Assembly (NCBI GenBank): GCA_902789725.1
Contig: CADAPC010000015.1
Location: 24,037-88,036, forward strand
Direction of reading: 5' to 3'
Source of the DNA: an uncultured Bacteroidales bacterium
GTDB taxonomy: Bacteria; Bacteroidota; Bacteroidia; Bacteroidales; Bacteroidaceae
DNA length: 64,000 bases
Numbering within the stretch: position 1 is the first letter of the stretch; each line of letters begins with the position of its first letter. Below are positions 47,203-55,296 of this stretch, one piece after another. The notes under the pieces were generated by a model. The model was given only the letters and a program-made list of their open reading frames with translations, had not been told where the DNA came from and searched no databases. A program made the position numbers and the translations under genes.

Positions 47203-47220
47203 CGAGTGTATCAGAACGTC

Positions 47221-47331
47221 TTACTTCACCAGCACCTTCTTGGTTGTGCCATCAGAGTAGCGGATGATGTTCACCCCTTTCTGCTTAGCCGTGATGCGCT
47301 GACCGCTCATGTTGTAGACTAAAAGTCCAAG
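47221..47331 (-). pseudogene. Remnant: C-terminal sorting-tail of a secreted surface protein
   Basis: Thirty-six in-frame codons before a TAA read LLVYNMSGQRITAKQKGVNI then IRYSDGTTKKVLVK. This is the typical end of Bacteroidota proteins carrying a type IX secretion-like C-terminal domain (YN..GQR....KG.....DG...K.L.K). A stop lies immediately upstream, and nothing of the rest of the protein is visible, so only the tail and the following hairpin remain. Confidence 0.8.
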
Positions 47332-47589
47332 TTATATGTTGAGTTTGAGCAGAAACACCGAGTTGATAATTAGTTATTGTTCTCGTGTGGAGTAAATGGA
47401 GTGGCTGAGCCGTCTCTCACGCATCTCCACGTGTGCGTTTCTGGGGTTAAATCATTGTATTACTTTCTGTTTCTTGCTATTTGGTTCTTTTGTATTGAAA
47501 CAGATACATTGATGCAGTCAAGAAGGTTAATTTTTGATAAGAAAAGCAAGTTTGACACAGCTTTTGAAGGAGAATCCGTTGAAAATATG

Positions 47590-47597
47590 TACCTTTG
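47590..47597 (+). promoter_or_regulatory. Promoter for the TraB-like gene
   Basis: TACCTTTGCA lies 24 bases before the ATG; TTTG at 47564-47567 is 22 bases upstream, slightly long. Confidence 0.65.
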
Positions 47598-47621
47598 CAG
47601 ACAGATAAATCGAAATTTAAC

Positions 47622-48545
47622 ATGAAACGTATTATCATCATCATTCTGTTTCTCATATCAGAAATAACGGCTAATGCCCAGTTCATATTCCGCATCAGCG
47701 GCAATGGGCTCGAAAATCCTTCGTACATCTTGGGCACATTGCATGTAATGTCAGGCGACCTGCTCGACAGCATCCCCGCCTTTCTGGAAGCTGAGAGCCA
47801 ATGTCAGCAGTTGTTCGTGGAGAGTGACGTTACTGACCCGCAAAACAAAGAAGACAGACGAGCCGAAAGCCAACAGTTAATGACACTGCCCGACGGCAAG
47901 ACCATCTCCGATGTTTTGGGTGAAGAGAGAATGACTATCCTGCAAGAAAGGATGAAGGAGTCGTGCCACATCAATCTGGCCGATTCAGCAGCACAGAATC
48001 TCCAGCACTATCAGCCTTTATTTTTTACATCATTGCTCAATCTAATGATTCAAATTGAGGCCTTACAGAAGTATCCTGCCATGCGAAACGGCAACATGAT
48101 GGATGGAGCCTGTATGAAAAGGGCCAAGGCCCGCGGATGGAAAGTCGGGAATCTCGACCAACAAAAAACGTCCGAAGAACTGGAAAAAATCAAGGAGACA
48201 ATAACGCCCATCGACGAGCAGGTCGATACGCTCATGGAGCTCCTTAATAACTTCGATGAACACAGACAGAAAATACTGAAATATTTTGAAGGAATGCAGA
48301 ATGCGGACGACTATTGGTCTGTGGGCGACTACGAGGGTTTTGAGCGTTTCATAAAGCCAGAGAACGAGGCGAACCCTGCCATCTATGCCGAGCGCAACAA
48401 GAAGTGGATGCCCACCATCATCGAAGCCGTGAAAGAGATGCCTACGCTCTTTGTTTTTGGAGCCGGCCACCTGACAGGCCCGGATGGTGTCATCCGGATG
48501 CTCCGTGACGCAAGATATAAAGTTGAACAAGTAGAAATAAAATAG
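47622..48545 (+). CDS. TraB/GumN-family protein, exported
   Basis: A 307-residue protein with signal peptide MKRIIIIILFLISEITANAQ. The TraB signature GNGLENPSYILGTLHVMSGD opens the mature part (paired with a Glu in QQLFVESDV), and FVFGAGHLTGPDGVIRML closes it. The family is related to Tiki-type metalloproteases, but bacterial members have no firm function. The start is set by the promoter at 47590. A hairpin at 48573-48602 terminates it. Confidence 0.9.
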   Translation: MKRIIIIILFLISEITANAQFIFRISGNGLENPSYILGTLHVMSGDLLDSIPAFLEAESQCQQLFVESDVTDPQNKEDRRAESQQLMTLPDGKTISDVLGEERMTILQERMKESCHINLADSAAQNLQHYQPLFFTSLLNLMIQIEALQKYPAMRNGNMMDGACMKRAKARGWKVGNLDQQKTSEELEKIKETITPIDEQVDTLMELLNNFDEHRQKILKYFEGMQNADDYWSVGDYEGFERFIKPENEANPAIYAERNKKWMPTIIEAVKEMPTLFVFGAGHLTGPDGVIRMLRDARYKVEQVEIK

Positions 48546-48572
48546 ATTTATAAATTCCAATTTACCGAACAG

Positions 48573-48602
48573 AATAAGCGAGGCCACATGGCTTCGCTTA
48601 TT
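48573..48602. terminator. Terminator hairpin after the TraB-like gene
   Basis: AATAAGCGA pairs with TCGCTTATT and continues with GGCC/GGCT around a 4-base loop. Confidence 0.7.
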
Positions 48603-48666
48603 GAGTATTTTATGTAGAGGTTTCCCACGAATACTTCAATAAGTCTCTTTTCTTTCTAATCGTTGT

Positions 48667-48810
48667 TCATCGACTTTCTCCTTTCACTTTTCCGTTCTCA
48701 ATTTCTATTACCACCTTGTCTTTTTGGTAACTGGCATGAAAATGAGGTGGATTGTGGTCGAGAAATCTTAGTGCTATTTTGATTTCGAAGAATTCAGAGA
48801 TAGTAGGCAT
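48667..48810 (-). pseudogene. Truncated DUF4160 gene
   Basis: Forty-seven codons match the start of DUF4160 proteins (MPTISEFFEIKIALRFLDHN then PPHFHASYQKDKVVIEI), which normally run to about 80 residues. The frame stops after KGESR. A -7 box (TACTTTTG, about 48850) remains upstream. A different frame after the stop reads GKPLHKI, resembling a family tail, so a frameshift or internal deletion is plausible. DUF4160 genes often pair with DUF2442 in toxin-antitoxin-like loci; no partner is present. Confidence 0.6.
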
Positions 48811-48910
48811 TCTTTCTTTTTTGGGATTTGCAATTGCAAAAGTACAATGAATTTTTGAACAGTACAAATGAATCCCTAAAATTCTGTGAAGAAGAGAAAT
48901 AAATCCTCTT

Positions 48911-49876
48911 CTAATCCTTTTTTTCTTGCTTGATTTTGAATGAACTGACGACAGGCAGGTGGTCGCTGAGGCCACCTTTATAAACTGGGCCGAGATAGGT
49001 GCGGTAGGGTTTCTCGCCTCCGTTTGTAGGGTCGGGTTCTAACAGAAAGGGTAGGGTGAGGATGCGAGTTTGTTGGTGGGAGAGGGTGGTGGTGTGGGTG
49101 AGGATGTGGTCGAGGGTGGACCATTCACCTTGGTATTTGTAGGTGCCAGGTTCGAGTTTGGCGGTGCGGTCAATGAGGTGATGGCTGCGTGTGAGGAGTT
49201 TGAGCTGTGGAGAACGGGTTTCGGCATTGAAATCGCCCATAACAATGATGTTGGGATGCTGACGTTTTGTGCGGACAGAATCCACATTCCTTATGAGTTG
49301 TTGGCAAATGTTCATGCTCAATGTCTGCGCCTCACCTCCGCCTCGTTTTGAGGGTAAATGAACCACATAAACATCCACGGTGTCGCCATTTGCAATCGTT
49401 CCCCAAGCATGCAGAATGTCGCGCGTGTGTTGCTTGGGAGCGTTTGGTTTGATACTTTGTGTGTTCATCAGATGAAATGTGAAGGGAGAGTAGAGTAGGG
49501 CGACATCGATGCCTCGCTCGTCGTCTGAATGGGTCATCACGTACTTATATCCCATATTCCTGAGCGGTGTGCGATGTGTGAGATATTCAAGTACTGTGTC
49601 GTTCTCTACTTCGCACAATCCAATCAGGTCAATGGGGCGTTTTTCGTCGGCAGCCGCTATGACTTTACCCACTCCTTTCAGTTTTTTGTAGAGCCTCGGC
49701 ATGTTCCATCTCCTTTCTCCTTCGGGACAATATTCAAGGTCGTTCTTTCCTGCATCGTGAATGGTGTCGAAAGCATTTTCTACATTGTAGGACATTGCGC
49801 TAAAACTCTGCTGCGCTCTGAGTGAGCTTGCGCATAGGAGTAGCAATACTATGTAAAAGATTTGAAATCGTTTCAT
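48911..49876 (-). CDS. Exported endonuclease/exonuclease/phosphatase-family protein
   Basis: A 321-residue protein with signal peptide MKRFQIFYIVLLLLCASSLRAQ. EEP-fold motifs: SAMSYNVENAFDT, GLCEVENDTV (metal Glu), NIIVMGDFNAE, STLDHILTH and GGLSDHLPVVS (catalytic His). It is likely a periplasmic nuclease or phosphodiesterase. Its ATG overlaps the polA stop by one base (TGATG), so it is translated from the polA transcript. Confidence 0.9.
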   Translation of the reverse strand: MKRFQIFYIVLLLLCASSLRAQQSFSAMSYNVENAFDTIHDAGKNDLEYCPEGERRWNMPRLYKKLKGVGKVIAAADEKRPIDLIGLCEVENDTVLEYLTHRTPLRNMGYKYVMTHSDDERGIDVALLYSPFTFHLMNTQSIKPNAPKQHTRDILHAWGTIANGDTVDVYVVHLPSKRGGGEAQTLSMNICQQLIRNVDSVRTKRQHPNIIVMGDFNAETRSPQLKLLTRSHHLIDRTAKLEPGTYKYQGEWSTLDHILTHTTTLSHQQTRILTLPFLLEPDPTNGGEKPYRTYLGPVYKGGLSDHLPVVSSFKIKQEKKD

Positions 49877-52767
49877 CAGTGTGCTGCTAACCAGTTCTCG
49901 CCCCATCCGCAATCGGCTATGAGAGGCACTGAAAGATGGATGGCATTTTGCATTTCTTCAATGACCAATGCTTGCAGACGTTCTTTTTCTTCTTGCACAA
50001 CGGAGAAGTTCAGTTCGTCGTGTACCTGTAGAATCATTTTTGAGTGCAATCCTTCTTCCTTCATTCGACGATCGATGCGAATCATGGCCACCTTGATGAT
50101 GTCGGCTGCCGTTCCTTGAATGGGTGCATTGATGGCATTTCGCTCCGCATACCCCCTCACTACGGCGTTGCGCGAGTTGATGTCGGGCAGTTGGCAGCGA
50201 CGGCCCAGTAATGTTTCTGTATAGCCTAATTGACGAGCCTTTTCAATGCTGTTATCCATGTATTCTTTCACTGCAGGATAGGTGGCGAAGTAGTCGTCGA
50301 TGAGTTGTTTTGCCTCATTGCGGCTCACCTCCATCCTTTCTGCTAATCCGAAGGCAGAGATACCGTAAATGATACCAAAATTGGCGGTTTTGGCTTTTCT
50401 GCGCATGTCGCTTGTAACATTTGTTAGAGGTACTTTGAAAATCTTGGCTGCCGTAGCCTGATGGATATCGTGTCCACTGTTGAAATCTTCCACCATATTC
50501 TTATCTTGGCTGAGGTGAGCCATGAGGCGCAGTTCAATCTGGCTGTAATCGGCAGAGAAGAAGAGTTCTCCTTCATCGGGGATGAAAGCCTTGCGCACCT
50601 CTTTTCCGTTCTCGTCGCGAATGGGAATGTTCTGTAGATTGGGATTGCTGGACGACAGTCGCCCCGTTGCTGTTACGGCTTGATTAAAAGAGGTGTGGAT
50701 ATGTCCAGTTCGAGGATTTACCAACTGCGGTAGTGCGTCTATGTAGGTAGAGAGTAACTTCTTATACCCTCTATAGTCAAGAATCTTTTCAACAATGGGG
50801 TGCTTACTCTTCAGAGCGAGTAAAGTGGCTTCGTCCGTCACATATTGTCCCGTTTTGGTTTTTTTAGCCTTCGTGTCTATCTTGAGGCGATCGAAAAGAA
50901 GTTCCCCGATTTGTTTAGGTGAACTGATATTTAATTCTTGGCCGGCAATTTCGCGAATCTCTCGTTCGATGCTGTTCATACGTTCAGAAAATGTCTTTGA
51001 TGTTTCTGCCAGCGCTGCCTCATCAATTCTAACTCCATTTCTTTCCATTCTGGCCAATACAGCAACCAACGGCATTTCCACTTCTTCGAATAGTTTGAAG
51101 AGTCCTTTCTCATGAAGCTCTTTATCTAATACTGTTTTCAGTTTCAAAGTTACATCAGCATCTTCTGCCGCATATTCATAAACCTCTTGGGGTGCAAGCT
51201 CGTGCATGGAGCGTTGTTTCTTACCTGTGCCAATGAGTGCGTCGATGTGAATGGTCTTATATTTCAGATACACTTCTGCCAGATAATCCATCCCGTGTCT
51301 CAACTCAGGTGCGATGATATAATGTGCTATCATCGTGTCGAACTTCTTTCCTTCCACTTGAATGCCGTAATTACCCAATACCAGCATATCGTATTTGATG
51401 TTCTGTCCAATTTTAAGAATTTGGGTCGATTCATAGATCTCCTTGAATTCATTAACAATCTTTAACGCTTCTTCAAAGTCATCGCCTGTCCATGCTTCAT
51501 GATAGGGGATTGGTACGTAAAATGCCTCACCTTCTTGGATGGAGAAGCTTAGACCGACCAATTTTGCCGACATGGCATCGACCGAAGTTGTTTCTGTGTC
51601 TAATGAGACAAATTCCGAAGTCAACAATTTTGCAACTAAATTCTTTCTACCATCCTCCGAATCAACAAGATGATATTGATGTGGAGTGTTGCTAATGTCG
51701 CTCAGATTTGAAGAAAATAAAGTTCCTTGCCCCTTGTTGGTGAAATTCGCCTCATTTTTTTGCTCGTTTTCTATCTCTTTTGTGTTTGAAGGGGTAGTTC
51801 CGAACAAGTCACCGCTAAACAAGTCTCCATTTTCTTCTTTTCTATTTTTTTTCTTCGTAGTTGCAGTCGGATGCGTTGTCGAGTCTTCTTCTCTTTCTCT
51901 CCCTCCTAATTTCTTTCGGATGAGAGTTCGAAATTCGAGTCTTTCAAAAATGTCCTTTAGCAAATCCTCATCAATCGAATCACGTTTCAGATTTTCCAAT
52001 TCTAAGGTGATGGGAGCATCAGTTTTAATTTCTGCCAAGAATCTTGACATTTTGATGTCCTCTATGTGACTTTCCACTTTTGTCTTGATTGCCCCTTTCA
52101 ATTTGTCAGTATTGTTCAGAAGGTTCTCAATGCTTCCAAACTCGTTGATGAGTTTTACAGCAGTTTTCTCGCCCACACCAGGACAACCTGGATAGTTGTC
52201 AGCCGAGTCGCCCATCAACCCTAAAAGGTCAATTACTTGTTTGGTGTTGCTGATGCCATATTTCTCCATCACTTCCTTTTCTCCCCAAATGTCGAATCCA
52301 CCGTCAAATCGTGGTTTATACATTTTCACGTTCTTTGCCACCAATTGCCCATAGTCTTTGTCGGGTGTCATCATGTATGTTTCAATTTCCTCGAACGATT
52401 CGCTTTGTTTTGCTAATGTACCTATCACATCATCGGCTTCATAGCCTTTCACTTCCAATACAGGAATGCGGTAGGCTTTGAGTATATCTTTAATGATGGG
52501 GACAGCAAATCGAATTCCCTCTGGTGTTTCTTCACGCTGAGCTTTGTATTCAGGGTAGGCATCATGGCGAAATGTGGGTCCATGAGGGTCAAAAGCCACA
52601 CCAATATATTCAGGATTCTCTTTATTGAGAATCTCTTCAAGTGTATTGACAAATCCCAAAACGGCAGAAGTGTTTTCACCCTTGCTATTGATGCGTGGGT
52701 TTTTGATGAAGCCATAATAAGCACGGTAGATCAATGCATAGGCATCGAGAAGGAAAAGCTTTTTCAT
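49876..52767 (-). CDS. polA: DNA polymerase I
   Basis: A 963-residue polymerase. The 5'-nuclease domain (MKKLFLLDAYALIYRAYYGF; GDSADNYPGCPGVGEKTA) covers about 1-290, followed by a Ser/Thr/Asn-rich linker of about 70 residues. A 3'-5' exonuclease domain retains its acidic site (SLDTETTSVDAM). The polymerase palm has FSADYSQIELRLMAHLS and ILQVHDELNFSV. The low-complexity linker is longer than in E. coli. A TACCTTTG -7 box lies 22 bases upstream, back to back with the polyprenyl synthase promoter. Confidence 0.97.
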   Translation of the reverse strand: MKKLFLLDAYALIYRAYYGFIKNPRINSKGENTSAVLGFVNTLEEILNKENPEYIGVAFDPHGPTFRHDAYPEYKAQREETPEGIRFAVPIIKDILKAYRIPVLEVKGYEADDVIGTLAKQSESFEEIETYMMTPDKDYGQLVAKNVKMYKPRFDGGFDIWGEKEVMEKYGISNTKQVIDLLGLMGDSADNYPGCPGVGEKTAVKLINEFGSIENLLNNTDKLKGAIKTKVESHIEDIKMSRFLAEIKTDAPITLELENLKRDSIDEDLLKDIFERLEFRTLIRKKLGGREREEDSTTHPTATTKKKNRKEENGDLFSGDLFGTTPSNTKEIENEQKNEANFTNKGQGTLFSSNLSDISNTPHQYHLVDSEDGRKNLVAKLLTSEFVSLDTETTSVDAMSAKLVGLSFSIQEGEAFYVPIPYHEAWTGDDFEEALKIVNEFKEIYESTQILKIGQNIKYDMLVLGNYGIQVEGKKFDTMIAHYIIAPELRHGMDYLAEVYLKYKTIHIDALIGTGKKQRSMHELAPQEVYEYAAEDADVTLKLKTVLDKELHEKGLFKLFEEVEMPLVAVLARMERNGVRIDEAALAETSKTFSERMNSIEREIREIAGQELNISSPKQIGELLFDRLKIDTKAKKTKTGQYVTDEATLLALKSKHPIVEKILDYRGYKKLLSTYIDALPQLVNPRTGHIHTSFNQAVTATGRLSSSNPNLQNIPIRDENGKEVRKAFIPDEGELFFSADYSQIELRLMAHLSQDKNMVEDFNSGHDIHQATAAKIFKVPLTNVTSDMRRKAKTANFGIIYGISAFGLAERMEVSRNEAKQLIDDYFATYPAVKEYMDNSIEKARQLGYTETLLGRRCQLPDINSRNAVVRGYAERNAINAPIQGTAADIIKVAMIRIDRRMKEEGLHSKMILQVHDELNFSVVQEEKERLQALVIEEMQNAIHLSVPLIADCGWGENWLAAH

Positions 52768-52788
52768 GTTCTTTGTTGGATTAATTCA

Positions 52789-52796
52789 CAAAGGTA
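52789..52796 (-). promoter_or_regulatory. polA promoter -7 box
   Basis: Minus-strand TACCTTTG, 22 bases before the ATG. Confidence 0.65.
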
Positions 52797-52911
52797 GCCA
52801 TTTTATTATAAATTCAGAAATAGTCATTAGAATTTATCTCTTTTTCAACGAAAAAACGGTTGATGGCGCAAAAAATCCTTCATTTCTAATTCCTAATTCC
52901 CAATTCTTCAC

Positions 52912-52919
52912 TACCTTTG
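52912..52919 (+). promoter_or_regulatory. Polyprenyl synthase promoter -7 box
   Basis: TACCTTTGCA lies 18 bases before the ATG at 52938 and sets that start; the frame open from 52917 would begin inside this box with TTG. Confidence 0.7.
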
Positions 52920-52937
52920 CACCCGAAAATCAAAAAC

Positions 52938-53915
52938 ATGGTCGCATTGCAACAAATCAGAAAGCCAATTGAGGCAGAGTTGGATCAATACAAAAAAGTA
53001 TTTGATTCCTATCTTGTACACTCCAACCCCATTTTGAGTAAAGTGCTTAATGGCATCAGTCAAAGAAGGGGGAAGATGATGCGCCCAATGCTTACCATAC
53101 TTTCTGCTAAATTATTAAACGACGAAATTACCGATAGTACCCTTTACACTGCGGCAACGTTCGAGTTTTTTCATACAGCAAGCCTGGTGCATGACGATGT
53201 GGTTGATGAAAGCGAAGAGCGTCGTGGACAACAATCAGTCAATAGAGCTTGGGGGAATCAGGTGGCTGTTCTGTCTGGCGATTTCATCTTGGCTAATGCG
53301 CTTTTATGTGCGTCTAAGACTCATAGTACCCATCTGATTGAAATCCTCTCCATTGCAGCGCAGAATTTGGCTAATGGCGAGTTGTTGCAGTTGAATAATG
53401 TTGATAATCAATCTATCGATGAATCTGTTTATTTTGACATTATTCGTAATAAGACTGCAGCTTTGTTCTCGGCATGTGCCGAAGCTGGTGCTCTTTCTGT
53501 TCGAGCCGATGAGGCATGTGTTCAACGAATGAGAGACTTTGGAGAATATATAGGAATTTGTTTTCAGATTCGGGATGATATATTCGATTATCAGCAAGAT
53601 GCTGAAATAGGGAAGCCAACAGGCAATGATATAAAAGAGGGAAAGTTAACTCTCCCTCTCATTCATGCCCTTCTTTCTACCGGCGATGAGCAGATGATGG
53701 CAATTGCCCGTAAGGTGAAACAGCATTCTGTTTCTCACGAAGAAATAGCCCTTTTGGTTCAGTTTACCAAAGAGAATGGAGGGATAGAATATGCCGAAAA
53801 GGTGATGAACCAATATGCTCAGAAAGCCAGCGATATTCTTCACATCTATCCCGATTCACCTGTCAAGCAAGCTCTTCTCCAATACGTTGATTACGTCATT
53901 GCTCGCACCTTCTGA
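52938..53915 (+). CDS. Polyprenyl diphosphate synthase (octaprenyl/heptaprenyl-type)
   Basis: A 325-residue long-chain trans-prenyltransferase. The two aspartate motifs are LVHDDVVDES and IRDDIFDYQQDAEIGK; GGKMMRP-type substrate contacts appear as RRGKMMRPML. It builds the polyprenyl side chain of menaquinone or a related quinone; chain length is not predictable here. It converges with deoC, whose stop lies 11 bases away without an obvious terminator. Confidence 0.93.
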   Translation: MVALQQIRKPIEAELDQYKKVFDSYLVHSNPILSKVLNGISQRRGKMMRPMLTILSAKLLNDEITDSTLYTAATFEFFHTASLVHDDVVDESEERRGQQSVNRAWGNQVAVLSGDFILANALLCASKTHSTHLIEILSIAAQNLANGELLQLNNVDNQSIDESVYFDIIRNKTAALFSACAEAGALSVRADEACVQRMRDFGEYIGICFQIRDDIFDYQQDAEIGKPTGNDIKEGKLTLPLIHALLSTGDEQMMAIARKVKQHSVSHEEIALLVQFTKENGGIEYAEKVMNQYAQKASDILHIYPDSPVKQALLQYVDYVIARTF

Positions 53916-53926
53916 ACGTATATGGT

Positions 53927-54814
53927 TTAGAAGAACTTGATTTCTTTCCCTTCAATTTCCGATAGGATTTTATTGGCAAGCGAGCTTGTTCCAAGTCGCA
54001 AATACTGATTCGTTAGCCATTTCTCTCCCAACACCTCTTTCACAATGGTGTAGTATGTAAGCGCATCTTCCACTGTTTTCATGCCGCCAGCAGGTTTGAA
54101 TCCTATCTGTATGCCCGTTAGTTCGTTGTACTCCTTAATGGCTTGGCACATCACAAAAGCTGCTTCAGGAGTGGCAGCAGGCTCCAGTTTGCCTGTCGAT
54201 GTCTTGATGTAGTCAGCCCCTGCATACATAGCCAAAATGCTCGCTTTCTTAATATTTGAAGCACTCTTTAAGCAACCTGTTTCCAAAATCGTTTTCAGTT
54301 TTTTATCTCCACACAACGCTTTTATTTCTCCGATTTCATCGCACATTCCTTCATAGTCACCTGACAGAAATTTACCCACAGGAATGACCATGTCAATCTC
54401 CGTAGCTCCATCTTTCAATGCTAATGCCGTTTCGGCAATCTTTACTTCCATGAAAGTTTGAGCCGATGGGAAACTACCCGACACGCATGCTATTTCTATT
54501 TCGTCATTTTCAAGTGTATCGTGGCAGATTTTTGCAAAATTAGGATATACGCATACTGTAGCAACATGCCCTAATTCTGGATAAACATCATCAAATTTAT
54601 TCACTTTTTCTACAAACCGAAGCACGCTGTCTTCATTGTCTGTTGTATTCAGCGTGGTGAGTTCAACGCTGTTCAGCAAGAACTGCATGACCGCCTTCGT
54701 TTTGTTTTCCTGTAAGTGCTCTTTGAGCAGGGTGCTCACTTGACGTTTCACCTTTTCGTCATCGAGTTCTAAATCATATTTGTTCAGAATCTCATAATAC
54801 TTGTTTTCTTCCAT
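53927..54814 (-). CDS. deoC: Deoxyribose-phosphate aldolase
   Basis: A 295-residue class I aldolase splitting 2-deoxyribose 5-phosphate into glyceraldehyde 3-phosphate and acetaldehyde. The Schiff-base Lys is in ADYIKTSTGK, with GATEIDMVIPVG and IQIGFKPAGGMKT completing the site. About 40 N-terminal residues precede the barrel. It ends the uvrC-dtd-deoC run, 9 bases after dtd. Confidence 0.95.
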   Translation of the reverse strand: MEENKYYEILNKYDLELDDEKVKRQVSTLLKEHLQENKTKAVMQFLLNSVELTTLNTTDNEDSVLRFVEKVNKFDDVYPELGHVATVCVYPNFAKICHDTLENDEIEIACVSGSFPSAQTFMEVKIAETALALKDGATEIDMVIPVGKFLSGDYEGMCDEIGEIKALCGDKKLKTILETGCLKSASNIKKASILAMYAGADYIKTSTGKLEPAATPEAAFVMCQAIKEYNELTGIQIGFKPAGGMKTVEDALTYYTIVKEVLGEKWLTNQYLRLGTSSLANKILSEIEGKEIKFF

Positions 54815-54823
54815 ATCTTTTCT

Positions 54824-55276
54824 TTATTCTTTATTTTTTGTATCCATGCAGATGGTGACAGGACCATCATTCAGTAGTTCTACCTGCATTTCTGCCCCAA
54901 ATTCTCCTGTAGCAATGGGTCTGCCTAACTCCTTTGCTAAAACCTCGCAGAATCGCTCGTAAAGGGGTATTGTCAACTCATGGCTTCCAGCTCTCAGATA
55001 CGAAGGGCGGTTGCCTTTCTTGTAGCTTGCCCAGAGTGTGAATTGGCTTACCACCAATATCTCTCCCTCCACCTGCAGGATGGATTTGTTCATTACACCA
55101 TTTTCGTCATCAAACACACGAAGGTGGCATATTTTCTTAGCAAGCCACTCTATATCTTCTTCATTGTCAGAGTTTTCGCATCCTAAAAGTACTAAATAGC
55201 CTTTGCTGATAGAAGACTTTAGTTCTCCTCCAATCGTTACCGATGCTTTCGTCACTCTTTGTATAACTGCTCTCAT
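54824..55276 (-). CDS. dtd: D-aminoacyl-tRNA deacylase
   Basis: A 150-residue tRNA proofreading enzyme that removes D-amino acids. MRAVIQRVTKASVTI, the active-site motif VVSQFTLWA and the cross-subunit motif NDGPVTI (Gly-cisPro) are all intact. It lies 20 bases after uvrC and 9 before deoC. Confidence 0.97.
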   Translation of the reverse strand: MRAVIQRVTKASVTIGGELKSSISKGYLVLLGCENSDNEEDIEWLAKKICHLRVFDDENGVMNKSILQVEGEILVVSQFTLWASYKKGNRPSYLRAGSHELTIPLYERFCEVLAKELGRPIATGEFGAEMQVELLNDGPVTICMDTKNKE

Positions 55277-55296
55277 GCTTTTATCATTTTATTTAC

